From Candidatus Formimonas warabiya (GTDB lineage Bacteria > Bacillota > Dehalobacteriia > Dehalobacteriales > Dehalobacteriaceae), in assembly GCF_002777255.1 (NCBI RefSeq), contig NZ_CP017634.1, positions 4,476,903 through 4,540,902 on the forward strand: a DNA stretch of 64,000 nucleotides, given 5' to 3'. Under the pieces are notes generated by a model that did no database searches, was not told the DNA's origin, and saw only the letters and a list, made by a program, of their open reading frames with translations. Positions 30,686-40,452 of the stretch are shown piece by piece. The translations under genes and the position numbers were made by a program. How positions within the stretch are numbered: position 1 is the stretch's first letter; the number at the start of each line of letters is the position of its first letter.

Positions 30686-33639
30686 TGGCAGAGATCTTTC
30701 AAGCCGTTTTTGCCGCTTCCCTTTCTGCAACGGTGGTTGGGCTGGTCCTTCTTATTCTAAAAGGGGTATTGAAGAACAGGGTTAATCCGAAATGGCATTA
30801 TCTGCTCTGGATCGTGCTGGTCCTAAAACTGCTTGTTCCTTACGGCCCGGAAAGTGCGGTCAGTTTGTTCAACATGATGCCGTCCGTAACCCAGGATACC
30901 GATTTTACCCCATCCGATCCGGAGTCTTCTCAAGCAATCATGAATACGGATCAGGAAATGCCGCAGATTCCATCCGCCTATGCGGTCCAGGATACCTCTC
31001 CGGCTATTGTGCCGGTGGTAGAAAAGATGGTCCCCTACTTATGGTTTTTGGGGGCAATGCTGTTTTTGATTTGGCTGGTCTATACCAACTATTCATTACA
31101 TAGAAAGCTTATCATGAGAGGAACTCCTGCACCTGAAGCAGTTAATCTGCTGGTCCGGGAATGCAAAAAGAAAATGGGAGTTGAGCAGAATATCGAAATT
31201 GTGATGCAGGATCTGGTCAGCACGCCGGCTCTTTTGGGGGTGATGAAACCGAAGATCCTGCTTTCTCCGGCAAATTTGCCCATCGGCGACAAGGCCCTTT
31301 CCTACATACTGCTCCATGAGTTGGCCCATTTTAAAAGAAAGGATTTGCCGGTGAACTATCTCTTACTTGTGCTGCAGGTCATGCACTGGTTTAATCCGGT
31401 CATCTGGTATTGTTTTAAAAGAATCCGCGAAGATATGGAAGTAGCTGCCGATGAGATGGTTTTAGACGTATTGGACAGGGAAGAGCAAAAGGCATATGGA
31501 AAGGCCCTGCTCTCTGTGCTGGAAAACTTCCATCCCCCGAGGCTTGTTCCGAAGCTGATCGGGATGGTTGATGACCGGAAAAATATCGAAAGAAGGATCA
31601 GAATGATCAAGATGGCGGATTTTTTCCAAAGCAAAAGAAGAATGGCTATCTGCACTGGGATCCTTTGTATCGTAATCCTTTGTGGCGTAACCTTCACAAA
31701 TGCTTTGGCCAAACAAGCATCTTGTGCAATAGGAGATTATACCCTCAAGGTGCCGGGGGACTGGAAAGTAACAGGCAATCAAGGGGAACTGATCTTTGCC
31801 AAAGATAACATCTCCTTTGGAGGTGTGCAAATAGTTGATTATACGCCTGATCAACCCCTCTCTCTGCCCAATCATTCGGAAACGAAAAGCAAAAAGGATC
31901 TGGACGGATTGATCACTAAAGCGGTACTGGTCAATCTGGAGTTAACTCAACCGGCTGATGCTGAGGATATGGACCGGAAAAATGAAAATCACCTGTATTT
32001 AATTTTTACGGATCAAAATATGGCCTATGATATTTACGCCGATACCAAATTTGTTCCTGTATCCCAGCTGGTTAAAATCGGCAAAAGCTTTATGCCCGCA
32101 AAAGAGGAGGAAGGAATAAAAGCATACCAGGCAGATGTGCTTTGGAAACTGAAAACTGCTTATGTGGGGAACAACAGCAAGGTGGTCAACCTGATTGATC
32201 ACCTGCCCTATGCCGATTTACGCCGGGAGGTTTCTCTGAAAACAGATTATAAGCCCTATGGAATTACAGTAAAATATGACTTTGCCCCGTCCGGTTTGCG
32301 TATAGGAACAATTGAAGGTGTGCTAAGAAACAATGCCGTCGTTTTGCTTGCCCTCATCGATAATGTGGATGATATTAATTTCCAGGTAAGCTTTTCGGGG
32401 GAGGAACGGAAGTACCACTATACAAGAATACAACTGGAGCAGGGCTTTCAGCAAGATTTGAGAGCGTACGCCAAAGACGTCAAGACATGGGAAACCTTCC
32501 TAAACAGCCTGGCGTTGCGGCTGCTTGTCTATCCGGAGAACTATACCATGGCTATGTCCAGTACTCCGGGCATTCGCATCCTGGCCCAATATGATGGGAG
32601 CGCAGACCGGGTGCAGTATTCCGCAACATATGGACAATTGCTCACCTGGGATAGCACTACCGGAAAGATAGCGGAGCGGGGACAAAAGGTTGAATTCCCT
32701 TATGACGGACTTGACCGTCCCGTCTATTGGACTCCTGGCTTCGATAATGCTTCATTAAAAGCGCCCGACAAAATTTCTGTGAAAACGGCAATTTTCCATG
32801 GGGACCGTGTGCTGGCAGAAAAACAGGTGCATATTGTACAGGAGCCATCCATGTTTTATCGGGTGGAAGCCTCGCCGGATCTGGTGCTTGATCTTGCTGC
32901 CCCCTTTCAATCTCAAAAGGCGGAAACCATTGACGAAGCCGTGAGCAGTGCCGTCAAAGGGCAAAAGGATCACTATGCCGAAGGAGAAGTTGCCACTGAG
33001 GGGCATATCATCCTTGATGTGGAAGAAAAGGAGGGATTGGTCACGGTATACACCCTGGCCAGTTTTAGCTGGTTTGGTTTTGAGGATGGAATATTTACAT
33101 CTATCAGCGGCAGCGGAAGCATTCCCACGGTGATTTCCTTTTCCAAAAATGAAAGGGGCAATTATCATTTGGTCCAATACAAAGAGCCCATGGATGGAGC
33201 AGGTTATTCAGAATCGGTAAAGGAGATGTTTCCCAAGCAATTATGGGACCAGGTATTCAATAATAATCAATATCCTACTCTGGCCAGACAACAGGAAGAT
33301 CAGGCAAAGCTATATCTTGACAGTATCGGCAGGAAGGCCCAAGTAAGCTCGGCAGTTGTTGAGAAAAAGCCGGCCCGGATCAATGTGGAGGCATCCAATA
33401 AGCTTTTTGCAGAATTAACCAAGTGGGATTCGGAACTGAACAAATTCCCCTATTGGCTGGGGACAAAAGAAATACTTGAGAATGGGGTCAGGTATCTTTA
33501 TGAGACTTCCCAGAGCAAAACCGGTGACGGATTTGACCTGATTTCCTTTAAAAAGACTAAAGAAGACGGGACAGTTGTCAAAGAGTATCGCTATAAAATT
33601 GTCGGGAGCGAACCGCAATTGATTCACGGGGATCAGTAA
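30685..33639 (+). CDS. BlaR1-like M56 membrane metallopeptidase with large unrecognised extracellular region
   Basis: 984 residues. Membrane helices near residues 5-28, 34-52, 110-130 and 318-338 enclose the M56 zinc protease: YILLHELAHFKRKDLPVNYL carries HExxH and the DMEVAADEMVLD stretch supplies the downstream Glu. BlaR1 proteins are about 600 residues with a C-terminal beta-lactamase-like sensor; here the region after the last helix is about 640 residues and I see no SxxK/KTG set of a penicillin-binding domain. The sensor is therefore different. The protease should cleave the BlaI partner when the outer domain detects its ligand. Start codon overlaps the BlaI stop. Confidence 0.85.
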   Translation: MAEIFQAVFAASLSATVVGLVLLILKGVLKNRVNPKWHYLLWIVLVLKLLVPYGPESAVSLFNMMPSVTQDTDFTPSDPESSQAIMNTDQEMPQIPSAYAVQDTSPAIVPVVEKMVPYLWFLGAMLFLIWLVYTNYSLHRKLIMRGTPAPEAVNLLVRECKKKMGVEQNIEIVMQDLVSTPALLGVMKPKILLSPANLPIGDKALSYILLHELAHFKRKDLPVNYLLLVLQVMHWFNPVIWYCFKRIREDMEVAADEMVLDVLDREEQKAYGKALLSVLENFHPPRLVPKLIGMVDDRKNIERRIRMIKMADFFQSKRRMAICTGILCIVILCGVTFTNALAKQASCAIGDYTLKVPGDWKVTGNQGELIFAKDNISFGGVQIVDYTPDQPLSLPNHSETKSKKDLDGLITKAVLVNLELTQPADAEDMDRKNENHLYLIFTDQNMAYDIYADTKFVPVSQLVKIGKSFMPAKEEEGIKAYQADVLWKLKTAYVGNNSKVVNLIDHLPYADLRREVSLKTDYKPYGITVKYDFAPSGLRIGTIEGVLRNNAVVLLALIDNVDDINFQVSFSGEERKYHYTRIQLEQGFQQDLRAYAKDVKTWETFLNSLALRLLVYPENYTMAMSSTPGIRILAQYDGSADRVQYSATYGQLLTWDSTTGKIAERGQKVEFPYDGLDRPVYWTPGFDNASLKAPDKISVKTAIFHGDRVLAEKQVHIVQEPSMFYRVEASPDLVLDLAAPFQSQKAETIDEAVSSAVKGQKDHYAEGEVATEGHIILDVEEKEGLVTVYTLASFSWFGFEDGIFTSISGSGSIPTVISFSKNERGNYHLVQYKEPMDGAGYSESVKEMFPKQLWDQVFNNNQYPTLARQQEDQAKLYLDSIGRKAQVSSAVVEKKPARINVEASNKLFAELTKWDSELNKFPYWLGTKEILENGVRYLYETSQSKTGDGFDLISFKKTKEDGTVVKEYRYKIVGSEPQLIHGDQ

Positions 33640-33700
33640 GAGGTGTCTCTTGGACATTTTCTACCTGCCTTGCTGATCTGCCAACCTTAGGAGGGAGAAT

Positions 33701-34048
33701 ATGCTTAAAGTTGAAATCACTCTGTCCGCCCGGGAATTTCTGAAAGATATTACGGATACTATTTACCTTGGCCTTTTTGGCGGATGAGACCATGTTATTT
33801 TTATACCTGCCGTGTTTGTAGGTACACCGGTTGATCTGGCAAAGTATGAGAAGCATGAAACGGGAGGGATGACTGTTTATATACCGAAAGAGGGTATTTA
33901 TGCGCCGGAAGGAGTTTTGATCCATTTCTCCCAGGAAAGCGGCACACCCCGCCTCAAGGTAGAGGGGTTGATAACCATTCCTTGTGTTACCGACTTTTAC
34001 AAGGAGGTTATTACTACAAGTAAGGCCAGAAGGCTGCTGACGGAATAA
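33701..34048 (+). CDS. candidate selenoprotein with in-frame TGA (CC/Se-motif-like) or nonsense-mutated gene
   Basis: ATG with AGGAGGG six bases upstream opens a frame that meets TGA at codon 29 (33785-33787) and continues in the same frame to TAA at 34046-34048, 115 residues in all. Before the TGA: MLKVEITLSAREFLKDITDT then IYLGLFGG; after it: DHVIFIPAVFVGTPVDLAKY and GGMTVYIPKEGIYAPEGVLI. From memory, this order (REFxK, YL..GG[U/C], P.V..G.P.D...Y, G..VY.P, L.V.GL) resembles the CC/Se-motif (seleno)protein family, in which a Sec or Cys occupies this place. A weak stem (TACCT 33804-33808 / AGGTA 33820-33824) with loop G starts 16 bases after the TGA. A nonsense mutation is the alternative. 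Confidence 0.5.
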
Positions 34049-34084
34049 GAAAAAGAGATCAGGCAATTTCAAGAGGGTTGATCC

Positions 34085-34137
34085 TGTCAAGGGACCTATC
34101 CCCATGACATATGTCAGGGGGACAGGTCCCTTGACAT
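34085..34137. repeat. two back-to-back 27-bp palindromic repeats (copies 5 and 6)
   Basis: 34085-34110 and 34111-34137 are opposed copies of the 27-bp element with no spacer. One copy has CTATCC in place of CTGTCC. The pair can fold into a long stem 37 bases after the selenoprotein candidate and may end its transcript. Confidence 0.8.
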
Positions 34138-34261
34138 AAAAGGCAAAACTGCTTTTGTACACAAGACTGTCTGACAGAATTGTTTTGTTTTTCCTCTTTT
34201 TTTGATACAATTTGATAAAATACTTCTATATTTATAGAATCAATTATTGGGGGCAAAAACC

Positions 34262-36343
34262 GTGCGCAAAAGGAAAGCCGGATCAGGAGAGAGTATCTAT
34301 GTTTTTAAGGTGGTTTTAAGTGACTGGGGAGGACGGGTAAAAGGGATGCCTTACCGGGTAATTGCCTGCCCGGAAAAGATCAGTCTATACCAATTAGGAG
34401 AAACAATTATTGAAAGTTTCGATTTTTCTTTTGATCATGCCTTCGGTTTTTATGATAATATCAAAAACTGGTACAGGTCCCAAGAAGGTTATGAATTATT
34501 TGCCGATCTGGGTGAAAAAGATAGTTTCCCCGGGGTGAAGAGGGCCCAAGCGGCGAAGGTTTTTCCCGAGCTTAAGAAGAAGATGCTTTTTCTCTTTGAT
34601 TACGGTGATGAGTGGCGTTTTGTCGTCCAGTTGATCAAGATAGAAGAACCGGAAGAGAATGTCAAATATCCCCTGGTCATTCAAGCCGTGGGAGATATAT
34701 CCCAATACGGAGGTGGCGAAGATGACGAGGACTGGGAAGAAGACGATGGGGAAGAGGACTGGACGGAAGCCAAGGAAGACGGGAAGAGGGAGCTTGCTGA
34801 AGTCAATCAGGTAGTTCCTAAAGAGCAGGAGTGGGAAAAGAAGCCTAAAATCGGCCGGAACGATCCCTGCCCCTGCGGCAGTGGAAAGAAGTATAAAAAA
34901 TGCTGCGGAGCACAGGAAGAGAAAGTAGTCAGTTTATTGGAATTTCAAACGGAAAAAGAATTTGCTGATCTCATTGAAAAATTGTGCGATTTTGTCACAC
35001 GAAAATATCTGGATTTGCTTTTAGAAGAATTTACAGATTTTGACCTGGAATTTCCGGAGGATCCGGAAGAATTTGAGGAGGACCCGGATGCGGCATTAGT
35101 ATGTGAAGCTTTTATTTTTGATGTCAAGCTGTCTGGTAATCGCACTCCTTTTGAAGAATTTATCAAAAAACATGGCCAGGGGTACCGCACCTCGACTTTA
35201 AAATGGTTTGAAGAACTGAAGGACAGTGTTTTTTCTTTCTATGAAGTTACCGGTATTACGGCCGGGGAAAGAGTTGTCTTAAAAGATTTGCTTGGAACGG
35301 GCACGTTTGATGTGTATTTTGAAGATTATTTTGATGAGGACGAGATTTATGTAGGGGATGCCATCTGGTGCAGGCTGGTTCCCTTCCGTCAGAAACACAA
35401 AATTTTCTTAAGCAGCATTGTGGTGTTAAATGAGCTGAAGGATGAAGTGAAGGAGTTGGTCCTGCACGAATATCATCAAGAAAAGAATTTAGAAATTCAT
35501 GCCTTTTTAAAGGACCATTCTTTTATCTTGCTGCAAAAAATATTGGATTTTTTGCAGCATAGTTCTGATTCAGTGGGTTTGCCTGAAAAGTTCATGGGTT
35601 TCCGTGATCCTGTTGAAGCAGAAAAGTTGATTAACCGGGCCATGAGGATCAAGAGTAAAAAGAGGAAAGTGGAACTGGCTCAAGAGGCACTGGCTCAAGA
35701 TCACCTTTGTGTTGACGCATATGTCATTCTTGGGGAGGAAAAAGCGGAGACCTGGGAGGACGCGAAGGAGTTGTTTCAACAAGGGGTAAAGGCCGGAGAA
35801 AAAGTATTGGGGCAAGGCTTTTTTAAGAAAAACAGGGGCCATTTTTGGGGGATAAGTGCCACCCGCCCCTATATGCGGGCAAAATTCCGCTTGGCCGAGT
35901 CGTTATGGAATTTAGGGGAGCGTCGGAAAGCTGCTCATCATTTGACCGAAATGCTGGAGTTGAATCCCGCGGATCATCAAGGAGCACGGTATCTTCTCTG
36001 CCACTTGCTGTTGATTTTGGATGCCGATGATGAATATGAAAAACTAATGAAAAAATATTCGGACGATTCGTCCGTGGAATTCTTATTTAACAATGCATTG
36101 TTCCTATTCAGACACAGTGGCAACAGCAAAGAATCCCTGGACGGGCTGAAAAAGGCATTAGAATATAATGCTTATGTTGCGAAATATTTATTAAACATAA
36201 TAAAAGTGCCCAAGAAAATTTTTGGACCAATTATCGCGGGTGGACAAGAGGAAGCCGCAGGCTATGTAACAGATGCCAGGAGAAATTGGGAAAAAACCCC
36301 GGGGGCGATCTCCTGGTTAGGTAAAAATCTTTGGTTGGTATAA
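34262..36343 (+). CDS. pRiA4b ORF-3-like domain, SEC-C motif and TPR-like repeats
   Basis: 693 residues from GTG with GGGGGC eight bases upstream; a TTG 15 bases earlier has no site. Residues about 10-165 match the plasmid pRiA4b ORF-3-like (IS1096 TnpR-like) domain: [20 protein letters not shown], ending in the acidic [16 protein letters not shown] very acidic linker follows, then [18 protein letters not shown] (about 201-218), a complete SEC-C zinc motif. The rest is helical with TPR-like repeats ([20 protein letters not shown]). Such proteins have no known enzymatic role. It stands alone and is followed by a terminator. Confidence 0.75.
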   Translation: MRKRKAGSGESIYVFKVVLSDWGGRVKGMPYRVIACPEKISLYQLGETIIESFDFSFDHAFGFYDNIKNWYRSQEGYELFADLGEKDSFPGVKRAQAAKVFPELKKKMLFLFDYGDEWRFVVQLIKIEEPEENVKYPLVIQAVGDISQYGGGEDDEDWEEDDGEEDWTEAKEDGKRELAEVNQVVPKEQEWEKKPKIGRNDPCPCGSGKKYKKCCGAQEEKVVSLLEFQTEKEFADLIEKLCDFVTRKYLDLLLEEFTDFDLEFPEDPEEFEEDPDAALVCEAFIFDVKLSGNRTPFEEFIKKHGQGYRTSTLKWFEELKDSVFSFYEVTGITAGERVVLKDLLGTGTFDVYFEDYFDEDEIYVGDAIWCRLVPFRQKHKIFLSSIVVLNELKDEVKELVLHEYHQEKNLEIHAFLKDHSFILLQKILDFLQHSSDSVGLPEKFMGFRDPVEAEKLINRAMRIKSKKRKVELAQEALAQDHLCVDAYVILGEEKAETWEDAKELFQQGVKAGEKVLGQGFFKKNRGHFWGISATRPYMRAKFRLAESLWNLGERRKAAHHLTEMLELNPADHQGARYLLCHLLLILDADDEYEKLMKKYSDDSSVEFLFNNALFLFRHSGNSKESLDGLKKALEYNAYVAKYLLNIIKVPKKIFGPIIAGGQEEAAGYVTDARRNWEKTPGAISWLGKNLWLV

Positions 36344-36408
36344 TCAATGTCAGAAGACCTTAAGCAAGAAGTCAGTAAGGTAATGACAAAACTTTTAAAA
36401 ACAATTGG

Positions 36409-36440
36409 AAGGGGACATGGAGGCATGTCCCTTTACTTTT
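36409..36440 (+). terminator. terminator after the SEC-C gene
   Basis: GGGACATG (36412-36419) and CATGTCCC (36424-36431) form a perfect 8-bp stem extended by A-T pairs, with TTTACTTTT behind it. Sixty-six bases after the stop. Confidence 0.75.
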
Positions 36441-36456
36441 GGGCCTAATGATGATC

Positions 36457-36483
36457 ATGTCAAGGGACCTGTCCCCATGACAT
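36457..36483. repeat. 27-bp ATGTCA...TGACAT palindromic repeat, copy 7
   Basis: ATGTCAAGGGACCTGTCCCC continuing to ATGACAT. It follows the terminator of the preceding gene by 17 bases. Confidence 0.8.
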
Positions 36484-36921
36484 AAAAGATTTTTCACCAA
36501 AAATTATGGAGGAAAATGGAATTATCTACCGAATAAGCTATTTGTAAATTTGCCGCGCAGGATTTGGTTTAATGATAAAAAATTAACCCTTCAAATTGAT
36601 CCTCAAAGGGTTCCCTTCGCAAAAAAAGCCCGCCCTAATAGCATTGCTTTAGTGAAAGAGTAATGGGCAGTTTTTAACAGAGCATTTCGTCTTGGACGAC
36701 ATCATAGGTGAAAACTCAAAAGAGAGGATGGTGAGAGATTAAGAAAGCGAAAAATTTTGTTTTTGCGCTACTGTGAAAACGTTCAATGATTAATTCGGGG
36801 AGGGAGGTATGGAAACGAAGACGTCGAGAATTGCTTGAGCCGGCAGGAGCAGAAATTTTCTTTCCGGTCTTATGCCGGCGGTGCTTTCGTTTTTACAAAC
36901 AAGGGAAGGGGTGAGAGACAA
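36484..36921. other. gap before the aldehyde dehydrogenase gene
   Basis: No convincing gene. AACCCTT (36588-36594) and AAGGGTT (36606-36612) make a short hairpin, and a loose A-run/GCCC...GGGC/T-run structure lies at about 36622-36677. A 9-codon frame at 36809-36838 has an excellent RBS (GGGAGGGAGG) and may be a leader peptide of the dehydrogenase gene, but cannot be called a gene. Confidence 0.4.
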
Positions 36922-38400
36922 ATGAAAACATATCAAGCGTTTATCAATGGTCAATGGGTTGATGCGATAGGGGGAGAGACCATATCCATTGTAAACCCGG
37001 CCACCGGGGAAGTAGTGGCCCAGGCCGCCAAATGCGGCGCCCAGGACCTTGAGCGCGCCGTGGAGGCAGCCGAAAAGGCCGGCCCGGGGTGGGCTAACAC
37101 GCCCGTATCCGAACGGTCCAAGGTGCTTTTGAGAGCTTCTCAGCTGATTATGCAGCATCAGAAGGAACTGGCTGAATTGGAGACGATGGAGCATGGCTCT
37201 CCCATGCGCAAGACCATGAACTTTGATGTTCCGCTCTGTGCGGAACAATTGGAATATTTTGCCGGGGTGGCCCGTGCCATGACCGGCGACACCATCCCCG
37301 TAGGCCCCTGGTGCCTGTCCCTTACGGTTCATGAGCCGCTAGGGGTGGTGGGCCTGATTACGCCCTGGAACTTTCCGGCCCTGATGGTGGTATGGAAGCT
37401 GGGGGCCGCTTTGGTGACGGGCAACACCTGTATTGTTAAGCCGCCTTCCATTGCTCCCCTCACCACCTTGAAACTGGCGGAAATTCTCACCGAAGCCGGT
37501 GCTCCGGCCGGTACCGTCAACGTGGTCACAGGACCGGGCGGGGAGATTGGCGAAGCCTTGGTGCGCCACCCCAGAGTAGCCAAGATCGGTTTTACCGGAG
37601 ATTCAGCTACCGGAAAGCGTATCATGCACGTGGCCAGTGACAGCGTCAAGCAGGTAGGTCTGGAACTGGGAGGTAAAAACGCTTTTGTCGTATTGGATGA
37701 CGCCGATGTGGATGCTGCCGTACAGGGGGCTGTCTTTGGCGCTTTCTTTAATTCGGGGCAGGTCTGTGCCGCCGCCAGCCGGTTTTACATCCATGATTCC
37801 CGATATGACGAGTTTGCCCGGAAATTTGTGGAGGCCGCCCAGACGTTGCGTTACGGCGATCCCATGGACATGGGCACGGTCATCGGTCCGGTGGCCTACG
37901 CCGCCCACCGGGACAAGATCGAAGCCTATATCGGAGAAGCCAAACAGAGCGGGGCAAAGCTTTTATTAGGCGGAGAACGTCCCCAAACCGAAGATACCAA
38001 AAACGGCTATTTTGTCGCTCCTACTATCTTTGGCGACTGTGACCATCATGCCCGCTTCATGCGCGAGGAAATTTTCGGACCGGTGGTGGGCCTGTGTCGT
38101 TTTCAAGAAACCGAAGAGGCCATTGCTATGGCCAACGATACAGCCTACGGCCTTTCCGCGTCCCTGTGGACCGGTGATACCGCCAAGGGCATCTCTCTGG
38201 CCGGCCGGATTAAAGCGGGAACGGTCTGGATCAATGAACATTTGATTATCTTTTGCGATACCCCTTGGGGTGGATGCAAGGAATCAGGCTGGGGCAAAGA
38301 TCTTTCCAAGATGGTACTGGAAGAGTACACCTTGACCAAGCACATCTATGTGGATCTGGTCAGGCAGCCGGAAAAACCATGGTACGGAATATTGAAGTAA
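36922..38400 (+). CDS. aldehyde dehydrogenase (NAD(P)-dependent, betaine/aminoaldehyde type)
   Basis: 492 residues, normal length for the superfamily. VGLELGGKNAFVVLDDADVD contains the general-base Glu, and FNSGQVCAAASRFYI the catalytic Cys. IVNPATGEVVAQAAKCGAQD near the start and PWNFPALMVVWKLGAALVTG (cofactor-binding region) are typical. The enzyme oxidises an aldehyde to the acid with NAD(P)+; the closest types are betaine-, phenylacet- or aminoaldehyde dehydrogenases, which cannot be separated here. The chosen ATG has GGGGTGAG seven bases upstream; an earlier in-frame start has none. Its codons are noticeably more GC-rich than those of nearby genes, which may mean transfer or high expression. 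Monocistronic, with a terminator at 38481. Confidence 0.9.
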   Translation: MKTYQAFINGQWVDAIGGETISIVNPATGEVVAQAAKCGAQDLERAVEAAEKAGPGWANTPVSERSKVLLRASQLIMQHQKELAELETMEHGSPMRKTMNFDVPLCAEQLEYFAGVARAMTGDTIPVGPWCLSLTVHEPLGVVGLITPWNFPALMVVWKLGAALVTGNTCIVKPPSIAPLTTLKLAEILTEAGAPAGTVNVVTGPGGEIGEALVRHPRVAKIGFTGDSATGKRIMHVASDSVKQVGLELGGKNAFVVLDDADVDAAVQGAVFGAFFNSGQVCAAASRFYIHDSRYDEFARKFVEAAQTLRYGDPMDMGTVIGPVAYAAHRDKIEAYIGEAKQSGAKLLLGGERPQTEDTKNGYFVAPTIFGDCDHHARFMREEIFGPVVGLCRFQETEEAIAMANDTAYGLSASLWTGDTAKGISLAGRIKAGTVWINEHLIIFCDTPWGGCKESGWGKDLSKMVLEEYTLTKHIYVDLVRQPEKPWYGILK

Positions 38401-38480
38401 GTCCCAATCCCCGCTAGCGAGAGCTGCTTTTTTAACAACAGCGGGATGATGAGCCCTTTTATGGGGCATTGAGACAGGAA

Positions 38481-38511
38481 AAACCACACCGGAAATACGG
38501 TGTGGTTTTTT
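38481..38511 (+). terminator. terminator after the aldehyde dehydrogenase gene
   Basis: AAACCACACCG (38481-38491) pairs with CGGTGTGGTTT (38498-38508), 11 bp perfect, with TTT behind. Confidence 0.9.
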
Positions 38512-38639
38512 GACGGGGTCCGATTTACTTAAATATTTGAGCGATTCAGTTCCCCGGAGATCAATATTAGCCGGGGATCCGGTTGCATATATAGTAAGAT
38601 AGAGGGTAGTTCCTAGGATCTCCTAAGGTCAAGTTCTTA

Positions 38640-38677
38640 ACTTTAACCTTGACGTTAAAGTGAATGGGGAGTAGAAT
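38640..38677 (+). promoter_or_regulatory. promoter and dyad before the MerR-MFS operon
   Basis: ACTTTAAC (38640-38647) and GTTAAAGT (38654-38661) are perfect inverse copies around CTTGAC. TTGACG (38649-38654) lies in the middle and TAGAAT (38672-38677) follows after 17 bases. The dyad covers the -35 region rather than the spacer, so the MerR protein may act as a repressor here. A second, wider dyad GTCAAG/CTTGAC overlaps it. Confidence 0.55.
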
Positions 38678-38699
38678 TTTAAATTATGAGGTGAGATGA

Positions 38700-39122
38700 A
38701 TGGGATCAGCATATCTCCAGATTGAGGAAGTAGCCCAAAAGACCGGCCTTACCAAGAGGACGCTCCGGTATTACGAGGATATGGAATTGATCGCCCCGGT
38801 GAGGACGGAGGGGGGGTACAGACTGTACACCGACGAAGACTTAGACCGGGTGACGCGGATCAAGGAGTTGAAGGGCAGCCTTGGCTTCAGCCTCAGCGAG
38901 ATCAAAAACATTCTGGACCTGGAAGGGACTTTGAAGGAGATTCTAGCCGGGGAAACCGGCGATGCGGAGGAGATCTGCCAATTAATGGAGACCGTGAAAA
39001 GGCAGATTCGCCTGGTAGAGGAAAAGGAAAGCACCCTGGGCCGGGTAAAGATGAGATACCAGGAGGTATTGGAAAAACTCAAAGAACGGGTAAATTCGGG
39101 CAAAGGGGACAAGGACAGATGA
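38700..39122 (+). CDS. MerR-family transcriptional regulator
   Basis: 140 residues: LQIEEVAQKTGLTKRTLRYY, EDMELIAPVRTEGGYRLYTD and a long dimerisation helix to about 130. No cysteines of metal sensors and no separate ligand domain. RBS GAGGTGAG is three to four bases before the ATG. ATGA overlap with the exporter gene shows that the two are translated together; the regulator probably controls its own operon through the dyad at 38640-38661. Confidence 0.88.
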   Translation: MGSAYLQIEEVAQKTGLTKRTLRYYEDMELIAPVRTEGGYRLYTDEDLDRVTRIKELKGSLGFSLSEIKNILDLEGTLKEILAGETGDAEEICQLMETVKRQIRLVEEKESTLGRVKMRYQEVLEKLKERVNSGKGDKDR

Positions 39123-40369
39123 TAAACCTTGGATCCAGCTTTGCGGCGTTGAGACACCGGAATTTCAGACTATTCTGGATCGGCCAGTGCATCTCCCTGG
39201 TCGGCACATGGATGCAGAACATCGGCCAGGCCTGGCTGGTGCTCCAACTCACGAAATCCGCTTTCAAACTCAGCCTGGTTAGTGCTACCCAGTTTTTACC
39301 CATGATGCTGTTCGCCTTATTTGCCGGGACACTGGTCGACAAGTTTCCCAGACGCCGGATATTGCTGATTACTCAGGCCAGCTTGATGGTTCTGGCCGTG
39401 ACCCTGGCCAGTCTTACCTATTTTCAGGTTGTCCAGTACTGGCATGTGCTTGTGCTGGCCTTGCTGTTGGGCATTGTAAATACCCTGGATATGCCGACCC
39501 GGCAGTCTTTTTTCGTGGAGCTGGTGGGCAAGGAGGATTTGATGAACGCCATTGCCCTGAATTCCACCATATTTAATCTGGCTAGAATGATCGGGCCAGC
39601 GGTAGCCGGTTTCTTGATCAGCCTGGTGGGGATCGCCATGTGTTTTTATCTGAATGCGCTCAGTTTTTTGGCTGTCCTTGCCGGGATCTGGATGATTGAT
39701 ACGCCGGATCGGGTTGCCGCCCGGGAGGGTACCGGCTCTATCCGGGATATTTTTTCAGATATCGGGGAAGGGTTGCGCTATATCTCCCAGAATGCCATCA
39801 TCCTGCACCCCCTCCTGCTCCTGGCCCTAATCAGCACTTTTGTCTTGAACTTTAATGTACTGATTCCGGTTTTTGCCAAACAGGATTTGGGCCAGAATGC
39901 GGCCGGTTATGGTTTTCTGATGACGTGCATGGGCATTGGTTCCTTTATCGGCGCCTTGGTCCTTGCGGTCAGGAGCAAAACCGGGCCCAGGATTTCAACT
40001 CTTGTAGGCGGGGCGGCGGGAACTTCCCTGTTCCTGCTTCTGCTCGGCCTTCAACATAACTACATTCTTGCGTGTGCCACACTGCTCGTGATGGGTTTTT
40101 GTTCCATCACATTCACGGCTATGGTAAATTCCACAATTCAAATGAATAGTGCGGACAACATGCGCGGCCGTGTGATGAGCGTTTTTTCACTGGTGTTCGG
40201 CGGCGTGGCGCCCATCGGCAGTCTTTATGCGGGCAATATCATGGAATTCTTGGGGGCCCAAGGGTGCATGAAAATAAGTGGCGTCATCGGCATCCTTGCG
40301 GCAGCCTATACCCTGTCCGCCCTTTGGGGAAAACACAGGCACCGCGGCATCTCCGCCGGACAGCCCTAA
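39119..40369 (+). CDS. MFS exporter, MFS_3 (EntS-like) family
   Basis: 416 residues with about 12 hydrophobic segments. FRLFWIGQCISLVGTWMQNI is the typical first helix of the EntS/MFS_3 group of exporters, and LPTRQSFFVELVGKEDLMNA (DMPTRQ here) and the TGF-like cytoplasmic loop follow. Members export siderophores or drugs. Operon with the MerR regulator by ATGA overlap; the ligand is therefore probably both inducer and substrate. Ends at a bidirectional terminator. Confidence 0.85.
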   Translation: MINLGSSFAALRHRNFRLFWIGQCISLVGTWMQNIGQAWLVLQLTKSAFKLSLVSATQFLPMMLFALFAGTLVDKFPRRRILLITQASLMVLAVTLASLTYFQVVQYWHVLVLALLLGIVNTLDMPTRQSFFVELVGKEDLMNAIALNSTIFNLARMIGPAVAGFLISLVGIAMCFYLNALSFLAVLAGIWMIDTPDRVAAREGTGSIRDIFSDIGEGLRYISQNAIILHPLLLLALISTFVLNFNVLIPVFAKQDLGQNAAGYGFLMTCMGIGSFIGALVLAVRSKTGPRISTLVGGAAGTSLFLLLLGLQHNYILACATLLVMGFCSITFTAMVNSTIQMNSADNMRGRVMSVFSLVFGGVAPIGSLYAGNIMEFLGAQGCMKISGVIGILAAAYTLSALWGKHRHRGISAGQP

Positions 40370-40410
40370 AAGAGAGCCCATGACAATTGCTTCCCGTCCC
40401 TCATCATGAA

Positions 40411-40444
40411 AAAACGGAAGCCGAACAGTTTCGGCTTCCGTTTT
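40411..40444. terminator. bidirectional terminator between convergent genes
   Basis: AAAACGGAAGCCGAA (40411-40425) and TTCGGCTTCCGTTTT (40430-40444) form a perfect 15-bp stem with a 4-base loop; the A- and T-runs serve both strands. It separates the MFS gene and the minus-strand PH-domain gene. Confidence 0.92.
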
Positions 40445-40452
40445 CAGTAGAT

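Noticed and set aside
36809..36838. 9-codon frame with excellent RBS upstream of the aldehyde dehydrogenase gene
   Set aside because: Too short to judge; it contains no run of one amino acid as in attenuation leaders and no terminator/antiterminator pair was found.
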